Shown one piece after another: positions 9,529-18,823 of a DNA stretch of 64,000 nt (position 1 is the stretch's first letter; every line of letters starts with the position of its first letter). Both the position numbers and the translations under genes were made by a program. The DNA is taken from positions 3,100,001-3,164,000 of the forward strand of contig NZ_JAUSYY010000001.1 in the NCBI RefSeq assembly GCF_030817175.1, written 5' to 3'. This DNA is from Agromyces ramosus (GTDB taxonomy: Bacteria; Actinomycetota; Actinomycetes; Actinomycetales; Microbacteriaceae). Under the pieces are notes generated by a model. It was not told the DNA's origin and did not search any database. It saw only the letters and a list, made by a program, of their open reading frames with translations.

Positions 9529-9559
9529 CTTCCCACTCGTTCGACGATCGGCTTCACGC

Positions 9560-12160
9560 GTGCGCGAAACCGCGACCTTCCCCACGCCAGGCGGCACCCT
9601 CGACCTGCTCGGTGGCGACCCAGCCACGCCGGCGCTCGTCACCGCCGACGGCATCGTCGACTACGCGGAGCTCCGCGAGCGCGTCCGCTCGCGTGCGGCG
9701 CAGCTGGGCCCGGAACGCCGGCTCGTGATGATCCATGCCGCCAATGCGATCGAACCGCTCGTCACCTACCTCGCCGCACTCGAGGGCGGCCATGTCGTGC
9801 TCCTCGTCTCAGGCGATGACGACGCCGCCGCGACCCGGCACCGCGACCAGTTCCTCGAACGCCACGACCCCGACGTCGTGTTCAGGGCGGGCGATCACGG
9901 CTGGCTGCTCGATGAGCGGCGCGACGGGACTCGCCACGAGCTGCACCCCGACCTCGCGATGCTCGCCAGCACGTCCGGCTCCACCGGCTCACCGAAGCTC
10001 GTGCGACTCTCGCACGCGAACCTCCTGAGCAACGCGGCGAGCATCGCCGACTACCTCCGCATCGGGCCCGACGACCGCGCCGCGACGACGCTGCCGATGC
10101 ACTACTGCTACGGGCTCTCCGTCGTGAACAGCCACCTGCTCTCCGGCGGGTCGCTGCTGCTCACCGAGCGATCGGTCATCGAGCCGGCGTTCTGGGCCGA
10201 CTTCCGCGACGCCGGCGCCACGTCGTTCGCGGGCGTCCCGTACACGTTCGACCTCCTCGACGGCACGGACTTCGCCGCACGCACGCCGCCGACCCTGCGC
10301 TACGTCACCCAGGCCGGCGGCCGCCTCGGCGCCGATCGCGTCGAGCGCTACGCCCGGCTCGGCCGGGAGCGAGGGTTCGACGTCGTCGTCATGTACGGCC
10401 AGACCGAGGCCACGGCGCGCATGGCCTACCTGCCGCCGGACCTCGCCGAGACCCACCCCGGCTCGATCGGCATCCCGATTCCCGGCGGGGCGTTCCGGAT
10501 CGACGGCGACCCCGTCGGCGAGCTCGTCTACGAGGGCCCGAACGTGATGTTGGGCTACGCAGAGGGCCCGGAGGACTTCGCCGACGGGGCCACGATCGAC
10601 GAACTGCGCACCGGCGACCTGGCTCGCCTCACCGACTCAGGACTCTACGAGATCGTCGGCCGGGTGAGTCGCTTCGTGAAGGTGTTCGGCCTGCGCATCG
10701 ACCTCGACCGAATCGAGGGCTTCCTCCTCGAGGGCGGCATCGAGGGGCGCGCGATCAGCCACGACGAGCGCCTGACGGTCTTCGTCCTGCACGATCGCGA
10801 CGTGGCCGCGACCGCACAGCTCATCGCCGACCGCACCGGGCTTCCTGCCCACGTCGTCCGCGTGCACCCGATCGCCGAGTTCCCCCGCACCTCGAGCGGC
10901 AAGCCCGACCAGGCGGCGCTCGCCCGGCACGTCGAGCTCCTCGAGCGGCGCGAGGCGGAGCGACAGGCCGTGTCCGCCGCCACCGACGGCGCCACCGACG
11001 GGGCGGCGCCGATGCACGACCGTATTCGCGACCTCTACGCCGAGCTCCTGGGGCGGCCCGACACGACCCTCGACGACAGCTTCGTCGCCCTCGACGGCGA
11101 CTCGCTCAGCTACGTCGAGGTGTCCCTGCAACTCGGTCGCCTGCTCGGCACGCTGCCGGCCGACTGGCCCGGCCGCAGCATCCGCGAGCTCGCCGGCGAA
11201 CAGCAGAGCCGCCCGCCGGCCGCCGCGACGCTGCGTCGGCGCTGGGTTCCGCGAGTGCGCCAGGTCGAGACCTCCGTCGTGCTTCGCACCCTCGCGATCG
11301 TGCTCATCGTGGCGACGCACGCCGACCTCATCGCCCTGAAGGGCGGGGCGCACCTGCTGCTCGCCGTCGCGGGCTTCAATCTCGCGCGGTTCAGGCTCGC
11401 GGATGTCCCGCGCCGGGCCCGGCTCGGAGGCCTGCTGCGCAGCGTCACCCAGCTCCTCGTGCCCGCCGTGCTGTGGATCGGGGGCGTCGCCCTCATCGCC
11501 GGCACGTACGACCCGGCCACAGTGCTCCTCATGAACAACGTGGTCTCCGACGACACGGGCTGGACCGAGCAGTGGCACTTCTGGTTCCTCGAAGCGATCG
11601 TCTGGTCGATCGTGGGAGTCGCCGTGCTGCTCCTCGTGCCGGTGTTCGACCGGCTCGAGCGTCGTCGCGGGTTCGCGGTCGCCCTCGCGCTCGTCGCCGC
11701 GACGCTCACCCTGCGCTACGTCGTCGCTGGCGGGATCGTCGCGTCGTCGCCGACGCGGTACGCGATCCCCGGCGTGCTCTGGCTGATCGCGATCGGCTGG
11801 CTCATCGCACGTGCGACGACGACGACGCAGCGCCTCCTGGCCACGGCGATCGTGCTCGCGACGGTGCCCGGGTTCTTCGACGACCCTGCGCGCGAGGCGC
11901 TCATCGTGGTCGGCCTCGTGCTGCTGACCTGGGTCCGGTCGCTGCCGGTGCCGGCCGTGCTCGCCGGACTGGTCGGTGCGATCGCCTCGGCGTCGATGTT
12001 CGTGTACCTCACGCACTGGCAGGTGTACCCGCCCATCGAGGAGGTCTCGCCCGCCCTCGCGGTGGTGGCCTCGTTCGCGGTCGGCCTCCTCGTGTGGCGC
12101 GGCTACGGAACGCTCAGCCGCTCGCTCACCCGTTCGATCAGCGCCAGGCGACCGCGATGA
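9560..12160 (+). CDS. adenylation / carrier / membrane acyltransferase fusion
   Basis: An 866-residue, three-part protein. Residues about 10-460 are an AMP-forming acid-CoA ligase/adenylation domain: P-loop STSGSTGSPK (about 137), YGQTEATAR (about 278), TGD (about 351), and the catalytic Lys in SSGKPD (about 446). Residues about 475-555 are a phosphopantetheine carrier with the attachment Ser in ALDGDSLS (about 514). Residues about 575-860 hold about eight to ten membrane helices beginning RTLAIVLIVATHAD, the Arg/His signature of the acyltransferase-3 (OafA/WecH) family. The logic is that an acid is activated, loaded on the carrier and transferred at the membrane. The GTG at 9560 follows an iron box by 32 bases. 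The in-frame ATG at 9509 overlaps the box and is less likely. The product is unknown; an iron-limited surface or siderophore acylation is an inference. Confidence 0.85.
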   Translation: MRETATFPTPGGTLDLLGGDPATPALVTADGIVDYAELRERVRSRAAQLGPERRLVMIHAANAIEPLVTYLAALEGGHVVLLVSGDDDAAATRHRDQFLERHDPDVVFRAGDHGWLLDERRDGTRHELHPDLAMLASTSGSTGSPKLVRLSHANLLSNAASIADYLRIGPDDRAATTLPMHYCYGLSVVNSHLLSGGSLLLTERSVIEPAFWADFRDAGATSFAGVPYTFDLLDGTDFAARTPPTLRYVTQAGGRLGADRVERYARLGRERGFDVVVMYGQTEATARMAYLPPDLAETHPGSIGIPIPGGAFRIDGDPVGELVYEGPNVMLGYAEGPEDFADGATIDELRTGDLARLTDSGLYEIVGRVSRFVKVFGLRIDLDRIEGFLLEGGIEGRAISHDERLTVFVLHDRDVAATAQLIADRTGLPAHVVRVHPIAEFPRTSSGKPDQAALARHVELLERREAERQAVSAATDGATDGAAPMHDRIRDLYAELLGRPDTTLDDSFVALDGDSLSYVEVSLQLGRLLGTLPADWPGRSIRELAGEQQSRPPAAATLRRRWVPRVRQVETSVVLRTLAIVLIVATHADLIALKGGAHLLLAVAGFNLARFRLADVPRRARLGGLLRSVTQLLVPAVLWIGGVALIAGTYDPATVLLMNNVVSDDTGWTEQWHFWFLEAIVWSIVGVAVLLLVPVFDRLERRRGFAVALALVAATLTLRYVVAGGIVASSPTRYAIPGVLWLIAIGWLIARATTTTQRLLATAIVLATVPGFFDDPAREALIVVGLVLLTWVRSLPVPAVLAGLVGAIASASMFVYLTHWQVYPPIEEVSPALAVVASFAVGLLVWRGYGTLSRSLTRSISARRPR

Positions 12161-12494
12161 CGATGTTCGCGAACGTCAGCGCACCGACCGCCCACAGCGC
12201 CCAGCTGGGTGCAGGCGTCTTCTTGCGGTAGACGAACACGAGCACGGTGATCACGATCGCGATGACGAGCTTCACCGCGATCTTCACGTTGTTCACCTCG
12301 AAGAGGTCGCCCATCTGGATCGTCGCCACGAGCAGCACGCCGGTCACGATCTGCGCAAGCGCCCCGCGCCACATGATCGGAAGCACGCGGCCCTCGCCGG
12401 ATGCGATCGCCTTCTGTTGGACCAGGAATCCGCCGAAGAGCATCGCCAGGCCGACGAAGTGGAGGATGAGCAGGATGATGCGCAGGATGTCCAT
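12138..12494 (-). CDS. small four-helix membrane protein
   Basis: A 118-residue protein with four hydrophobic helices (about residues 3-25, 42-60, 70-90 and 96-116). Charged residues are confined to short loops, with one positively charged loop (YRKKTPAPS). No enzymatic motif is visible, and I recognise it only as a conserved-looking actinobacterial membrane protein. Its 3' end overlaps the convergent fusion gene by 23 bases. It lies downstream of no obvious partner; ribH ends 98 bases upstream behind a terminator. Confidence 0.8.
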   Translation of the reverse strand: MDILRIILLILHFVGLAMLFGGFLVQQKAIASGEGRVLPIMWRGALAQIVTGVLLVATIQMGDLFEVNNVKIAVKLVIAIVITVLVFVYRKKTPAPSWALWAVGALTFANIVIAVAWR

Positions 12495-12565
12495 GGCCCG
12501 AGCCTAGGAGGTCGGCCGAGCACGGCGCCAGCGGACGCGGCCGCCCGCCAGGAACTCCGCCAAGT

Positions 12566-12585
12566 CCGGATGCCGCGGCATCCGG
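12566..12585. terminator. palindromic terminator after ribH
   Basis: A perfect 20-base palindrome (CCGGATGCCG and its complement), 8 bases after the ribH stop on the minus strand. It is made of two face-to-face copies of the recurrent GGATGCCGC word. No T-tract follows. Confidence 0.6.
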
Positions 12586-12592
12586 CGCCCGT

Positions 12593-13062
12593 TCAGGCCG
12601 CGCCGAGCGACTGCAGTGCCCGCACCGTCGCGATCGCGGCCTCGGCCGCCTCGCGCCCCTTGTCCTCCTTCGACCCGGGGAGCCCGGCCCGATCGAGTCC
12701 CTGCTTCTCGTCGTCGAGCGTGAGCACGCCGAAGCCGACGGGTCGGCCGGTGTCGAGTGCGACGCGCGTGAGCCCGTCGGTGGCCGCCGCCGAGACGTAC
12801 TCGAAGTGCGGCGTGCCGCCGCGGATGATCACGCCGAGCGCGACGACCGCGTCGGCACCCTCATCGAGAGCGGCCTTCGCGACGACCGGGAGCTCGAAGC
12901 TGCCGGGCACCCGCACGAGCGAGAAGTCGGCGCCGGATGCCTCGAGCGTGCGGGTCGCTCCGGCGATGAGCCCGTTCGTGATCTCATCGTGCCAGCTTCC
13001 GGCGACGATCACGATCGTGAGTCCCGTGCCGTCGACGTCGAGCTCGGGGGATCCTGCTCCGC

Positions 13063-13066
<4 letters not shown>
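12593..13066 (-). CDS. ribH: lumazine synthase (RibH)
   Basis: 6,7-dimethyl-8-ribityllumazine synthase, 157 residues. It joins 5-amino-6-ribitylaminouracil with dihydroxybutanone phosphate in the penultimate step of riboflavin synthesis. Family motifs include [13 protein letters not shown] (about 52-64), [18 protein letters not shown] with the catalytic His (about 78-95), and [14 protein letters not shown] (about 109-122). The ATG overlaps the ribBA stop (ATGA), so translation is coupled. It is the last gene of the operon and is followed by a palindromic terminator. Confidence 0.97.
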
Positions 13067-14360
<1,294 letters not shown>

Positions 14361-14364
<4 letters not shown>

Positions 14365-15056
14365 GCGGCACCCCCGCTCGTGGACTCGGCGCGTTCGGCT
14401 GCCCACAGCGCGGGCGTCGCGACCCCGGCGACGGATGACGGGAGCGTACGGTGCGCGTCGAAGCGGAGCATCCGCTCGACCTGCCTCGCAAGGATGTCGG
14501 TCTCGATGTTCACGACGTCGCCGACCGCGCGCGCGCCGAGGGTGGTCGCCGTGAGCGTCTCGGGGATCAGCGAGACCTCGAACCAGGAGCCGTCGGGCTC
14601 GTCGCCCACGGCACTCACGGTGAGCGAGACGCCGTCGACCGCGATCGAGCCCTTGTCGACCACGAGCGGTGCGTGGGCGGTGTCGAGCGAGAAGCGGATG
14701 ACCCGCCACGCCTCGCCCGGGCGGATCTCGAGCACTCGGGCCGTGCCGTCGATGTGGCCCTGCACGATGTGCCCGCCGATGCGGTCGCCGACCCGTGCGG
14801 CGCGCTCGAGGTTCACGGCGAGGCCGTCGCGCGCCGCCGCGAGCGTCGACATCGCGAGCGTCTGCGCCATGACGTCGGCGGTGAACGACGCGCCGTCGAA
14901 GTCGACGATCGTGAGGCAGACGCCGGAGACGGCGATCGAGTCGCCGTGCTTCGCCCCCTCGACCGCGAGCGGTCCTCGTACGGTGAGCCGGGCGGCGTCG
15001 CCGGTGCGCTCGATGCGCGTGACGGTGCCGAGCTCCTCGATGATTCCGGTGAACAT
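14361..15056 (-). CDS. ribE: riboflavin synthase alpha chain
   Basis: Riboflavin synthase, 231 residues, dismutates two lumazine molecules to riboflavin. It begins MFTGIIEELGTV, the hallmark N-terminus, and contains two lumazine-binding repeats (about residues 1-95 and 98-195), each with a GDSIAVSGVCLTI-like or GSIAVDGVSLTV segment. The C-terminal tail, about 30 residues rich in Ala and Arg, is longer than usual. The start is 1 base after the ribD stop, with GGAAGGGAA as ribosome binding site. It overlaps ribBA by 4 bases. Confidence 0.97.
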
Positions 15057-15057
15057 G

Positions 15058-16117
15058 TCAGTTCCCTTCCGTGGGCTTGGGGTGGGCGACGAGCAGGAGG
15101 TCGTCGCCGAGCCGTTCGATGACGGCGAAGTCGTAGCGGAGTGCCGCGTCGATCGACTCGATGCCGAGGTCGCCGAGTGCGAGCCGCGGGCCGCCGAGCA
15201 GCACGGGCGCGACGTAGACGAGGAGTTCGTCGGCGAGCCCGGCGGCGATGAACGCGCTCGCGAGCGTGGGGCCGCCTTCGACGAAGAGCGAGCGGATGCC
15301 GCGGTGCGCCAGCTCTGCGAGGTCGGCGGCGAGATCGACGCCCTCGAAGAACATCGGGGCGTGCGGATGCCGCGTGACGGCCGCATCGGACGGCACGGGG
15401 CGGCGACCGAAGACCACGGGCACCGGTTGCGCGTCGAAGAACTGTCCGCCGGGTGCCCGGGCGGTGAGGGCGGGATCGTCGGCGAGCACGGTGCCCGTGC
15501 CCACGGCGATCGCCTCGGCGGCCGAGCGCCTGCGGTGCACGTCGGCGCGAGCTTCGGGACCGGTGATCCACTGGCTCGTGCCGTCGGCCGCCGCCGCGCG
15601 ACCGTCGAGGCTCGACGCCCATTTCACGATGATGCGCGGTCGGCGGTGCCCGGCCGCGAACAGCCAATCGTCGAGGAAGACGCTCACCTCGTCGGCGAGT
15701 ACCCCACCGGTCACCTCGACGCCCGCGGCCCGCAAGCGATCGCCCCCGCCGGCGGAATGGTCGCCGGGGTCGGCGACGGCGTAGACGACGCGGCCGATGC
15801 CGGCGTCGATGAGGGCCACGGCGCACGGACCGGTTCGCCCGACGTGGTTGCACGGCTCGAGGGTGACCACCGCGGTGGCGCCCTCGGCTGCGCCGGGTGC
15901 GAGCTTCGAGAGCGCGTCGACCTCGGCGTGGGCGGTGCCGGCGCCGCGGTGCCAGCCTTCGGCGAGCAGCTCACCATGGGGTGAGAGGATGACGCAGCCG
16001 ACGCGCGGGGTTCACGCCGCGAGCGGGGCCGCGTTCGGCGAGCTCGAGCGCGCGGCGCATCGCCGTGGCATCCGCCATCGTGTGCTCACCGCGCTCAGTG
16101 TGCCCCGCCGTGCTCAT
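15058..16117 (-). pseudogene. ribD: ribD with +1 frameshift
   Basis: Bifunctional diaminohydroxyphosphoribosylaminopyrimidine deaminase / uracil reductase. The N-terminal frame (from ATG 16117 or 16078) reads MRRALELAERGPARGVNP and then shifts at a run of four G on the plus strand (16007-16010). With one base of that run removed, it continues as RVGCVILSPHGELLAEGW, then AHAEVDAL and LEPCNHVGRTGPC (zinc deaminase site), into the reductase half (RIIVKWASSLDGRAA). As given, the first frame stops after about 22 further non-homologous codons. The downstream frame is intact to 15058. It would cost the cell riboflavin synthesis if real, so a sequence error is at least as likely. The FMN riboswitch lies just upstream. 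Confidence 0.9.
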
Positions 16118-16179
16118 CCCGTGTCCCGTCTCAAGGCTCCGGGGGATGCTCGGCGTGCCACGGTGCGATCACCGCGGCA

Positions 16180-16204
16180 GTCGGCTGCGCACAGCGCTGC
16201 CGAC
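16180..16204 (-). promoter_or_regulatory. ribD: hairpin between FMN aptamer and ribD
   Basis: GTCGGC...GCCGAC flanks an inner GCGC-TGT-GCGC stem, giving a 25-base hairpin immediately after the aptamer. No T-tract follows, so it may act as part of a Rho-dependent or translational expression platform rather than a classic intrinsic terminator. Confidence 0.5.
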
Positions 16205-16209
16205 ACGTG

Positions 16210-16346
16210 CCGCCTCCCATCCGGACTTTCACCGTCGGTACCGGAGTTTCACCGGTTCAACCGCTCGCACGCGACCTCTCGGCCTCACGCTCGCAGTTCG
16301 CGGACTGTCACCGCCGGTTCGGACTTACACCGACCCCGGAGCACGT
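16210..16346 (-). ncRNA. FMN riboswitch (RFN element)
   Basis: The minus strand carries the conserved RFN core in order: GGGTCGGTG near the 5' end, GAACCGGCGGTGACAGTCC, a variable arm, then GAACCGGTGAAACTCCGGTACCGACGGTGAAAGTCCGGATGGGAGG closing near 16212 (positions 16257-16212). Paired 5' and 3' ends form the base stem. It precedes ribD by about 95 bases and should lower expression of ribD-ribE-ribBA-ribH when FMN is abundant. Confidence 0.93.
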
Positions 16347-16408
16347 TTGTCATGTCGATTGTAGGTCAACGCCCTGACGCGCGGGCTATTCCCGACTTCG
16401 GTCACTGC

Positions 16409-17626
16409 TCAGCGGCACGCGGCGGCGGCGGCGATCTGCGCGTCCGATGGGCGTCCGTACGCCTCGATGCCGGCTCCGGGGAGGTCGTAGCCCATGCCGA
16501 TCGCCCAGGCCGTCGCCCACATCTCGTGGTCGCTGCTGAAGGGCGCCGCTTCGAAGATGGGGTAGCAGTCGTCGCCGAGCACCTGCGCATGGCCGACTTC
16601 GTGCACCACGAGCGCCTTCGCGTTCTCGTCGGTCGCCCACTCGCGTTCGACGCTCTCCGTCAAGGAGATGAGGCCCCACCCGACGCCCTCCGGCTTGAAC
16701 TCGGTCGTTCCGGAGTACCACTGGTCACTGGCGCGCCCGGCGACCTCGTACGCCCAGGCGAACTCCAGCTCGAGGCCCGACGCGATCGATCGCGCGAAGG
16801 CCTCGATCTCGGCGCGCACCGGGTAGGCGTTGCGATGCTCCTGCTCGGCCGCGTGCGAGGTGCGGACCTCGGACACGGCTGTTGCCAGCGCGGTGAAGCG
16901 ATTGGCATCACCCGACGACATGCTCGGTGAGTGACGGATGCCGTCGATCGCCTGCTCCACCGCCAGCCGAGCTCGGTACGTCGCGAGGGTGCTCTCGGCC
17001 AGCGCGGCCTCGGCGCGCTCCTCGGTACCCGACACGAGTGCCTCCGAGGCGTCGGCGATCGCCTTCGTACCGCCGGCGACCTGCTCGGCGGCGGCGTCGA
17101 ACCGAACGGCGGCCGAGTGGTGGGACGGGACGAGCTCGACGAGGCGCCAGAGGTCTGCATACCGTTCCCAGGCCGGGGCCGGGGCGTCAGGTGCGCCCAG
17201 CTCGACGATTCCGGCTGGAGGCGCGGGCGCGTCGGCGAGGAGCTCGCGTGCCCGCTCGACGTGTTCGGCGAGCGCTGCGTGGTCGTCGGCAGCGACCAGG
17301 TCGCCGGTGGCCATCTCGAGAAGGTACTCGGCACGCGCGACGGCGGAACCGCTGCGCTCGGCGGTGGCCGCGTAGTCGGTGCTCGCGTCGTCGTACCGCG
17401 CATCGGCGGCCGCCCAGGTCGGCCACGCATGGGCATGGATCGTCGTGGCGACGAGGTGATCGCCGAGGAGTGCGAGCGCGACCGCCGCGACGGCGCCGGC
17501 GACGATGATCGGCGCCCGGAGGCGCTGTCGGGGCGTCACGCGGCTCGTGGCGGGCGGCGCGGATTGCGCGGGCTCCGAACTCGTTGGCGTTGCAGGCTCG
17601 ACGGGCTCTGGGTGCGGGTGCTCCAC
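16409..17626 (-). CDS. membrane-anchored protein with HExxH metalloprotease-like motif
   Basis: A 405-residue protein. A Pro/Glu-rich cytoplasmic N-terminus is followed by one membrane helix (about residues 38-60), then an extracytoplasmic Ala/Glu-rich helical region (about 75-300) that looks like a coiled-coil stalk. The C-terminal part has ALVVHEVGHAQVLGDDC (about 335-351). HEVGH fits the zinc-binding HExxH consensus, and a Glu/Asp-rich segment follows as possible third ligand. A secreted-face metalloprotease or a degenerate relative is the best reading. The GTG at 17626 has AGAGAGGA six bases upstream; an upstream TTG (17671) is in frame but has no site. No partner gene is adjacent. Confidence 0.75.
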   Translation of the reverse strand: MEHPHPEPVEPATPTSSEPAQSAPPATSRVTPRQRLRAPIIVAGAVAAVALALLGDHLVATTIHAHAWPTWAAADARYDDASTDYAATAERSGSAVARAEYLLEMATGDLVAADDHAALAEHVERARELLADAPAPPAGIVELGAPDAPAPAWERYADLWRLVELVPSHHSAAVRFDAAAEQVAGGTKAIADASEALVSGTEERAEAALAESTLATYRARLAVEQAIDGIRHSPSMSSGDANRFTALATAVSEVRTSHAAEQEHRNAYPVRAEIEAFARSIASGLELEFAWAYEVAGRASDQWYSGTTEFKPEGVGWGLISLTESVEREWATDENAKALVVHEVGHAQVLGDDCYPIFEAAPFSSDHEMWATAWAIGMGYDLPGAGIEAYGRPSDAQIAAAAACR

Positions 17627-17712
17627 CGGCGTCCTCTCTCGTTGATCGACCGACGGCGACCGCGGCCTCAATACGCTATCCCGCAGCGGTGGCCGACGGG
17701 GTCACGATCCGG

Positions 17713-18705
17713 TCACGCGTCGACGAGCGCGCGGGCCGTCGACTCGTCGACAATGAGGTCGGTGATCAGGCCGGCCGCCAGTGCGCCGCGGAGACTCGCG
17801 AGCTTCGCCCGCCCCGAGACGACGCAGATGCGGCGCGGCGCCCGACGCAGCACGGCGAAGTCGGGGCCGGTCGCCCGTTCGTTCACCGCGATGCCGTCGG
17901 TGGAGCCGTCGGCACGGTAGAACACGGTCGCCACGTCGCCGACGGCACCGTCGCGGCTGAGCGACTCGTAGTCGGCACGTTCGAGGTAGCCGCCCTGGTA
18001 GACGTGGCTCGGCACCTCGGCGAAGGGGGAGCCGACACCGAAGATCGCGACATCCATGCCGCCCTGCAGGTCGAGCAGACGCCGGGTGCCGCGCTCCCGC
18101 CAGAAGGCGCGCTTGGTGGCCGGGTCGTCGAAGAAGGCGGGCACGGGGAACTGCTGCACGCGCGCGCCGAACGCGTCGCCGAATCGACGCAGCAGCTCGC
18201 TCGCGTAGAGGATGCCGGTGGTGCGAACGTTGCCGGCTCCGTTCAGCTGCACGATCTCGGTGTTGTGGGTGGCCTTCGGCACGAGGTGGCGGCTCATCGC
18301 GCTCATGGTGGATCCCCAAGCGACGCCGACCGTCTGGTTGGAGTCGATGAACCGGCCGAGAATTCGTGCAGCCGAGAGCGCGACGCGCTCGAGCCGGTCG
18401 ATGTCGCTGGCGTGGTCGGGCACCGGGATGACGTGTGCGCCGACCTCGAACCGTTCGAGGATCTCCTGTTCGATGCGGCTCGGGAGGTCGAGCGGGGAGT
18501 GGATCGAGATCTCGACGAGCCCGCTGGCCCTGGCGTGGCTCAGCAGGCGGGAGACCGACGAACGCGAGGTGTGCAGCTCGTGTGCGATGGCCTCCATCGT
18601 GAGGTCCTGCAGGTAGTACAGGTGTGCCGCGCGGAGCGCGTCTCGCGTCTTTCCGCGCACCGTTCCGGGTATCTCGGGGTCGATCTCTCGTTCGGCGTCG
18701 ATCAT
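17713..18705 (-). CDS. SorC/DeoR-type transcriptional regulator
   Basis: A 330-residue regulator. The N-terminal helix-turn-helix (TMEAIAHELHTSRSSVSRLL, about residues 36-55) is followed by a sugar-phosphate-binding SorC domain, with VGVAWGSTMSAMSRHLVP (about 127-144) and GVGSPFAEVPSH (about 226-237). ATG 18705 has AAGGAG at ideal spacing. It is divergent from glpD with two palindromes in the 118-base gap, so it most likely controls glpD and itself. The effector is probably a phosphorylated polyol or sugar; glycerol 3-phosphate is an inference from context. Confidence 0.92.
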   Translation of the reverse strand: MIDAEREIDPEIPGTVRGKTRDALRAAHLYYLQDLTMEAIAHELHTSRSSVSRLLSHARASGLVEISIHSPLDLPSRIEQEILERFEVGAHVIPVPDHASDIDRLERVALSAARILGRFIDSNQTVGVAWGSTMSAMSRHLVPKATHNTEIVQLNGAGNVRTTGILYASELLRRFGDAFGARVQQFPVPAFFDDPATKRAFWRERGTRRLLDLQGGMDVAIFGVGSPFAEVPSHVYQGGYLERADYESLSRDGAVGDVATVFYRADGSTDGIAVNERATGPDFAVLRRAPRRICVVSGRAKLASLRGALAAGLITDLIVDESTARALVDA

Positions 18706-18715
18706 CGGAGCTCCT

Positions 18716-18743
18716 TGCACATATGTGCACGCCACTTGCAAGT
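18716..18743. promoter_or_regulatory. two palindromic operators between regulator and glpD
   Basis: TGCACATATGTGCA (18716-18729) is a perfect 14-base palindrome, and ACTTGCAAGT (18734-18743) is a perfect 10-base palindrome. Both carry TTGCA/TGCA half-sites. They lie 11 bases upstream of the regulator start and about 80 upstream of glpD, which fits binding by the SorC-type regulator. Confidence 0.6.
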
Positions 18744-18823
18744 TCGTTCGGGCGCGTTCACCATGTATTCATCCACACCGTGCAGGCTTGCCGCAAGCCG
18801 CCGTTCCGCACCGAGAGGACGCG

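Noticed and set aside
9509..9559. ATG at 9509 as start of the adenylation fusion
   Set aside because: It overlaps the iron box, so promoter and start would coincide. The GTG at 9560 begins just before the conserved part.
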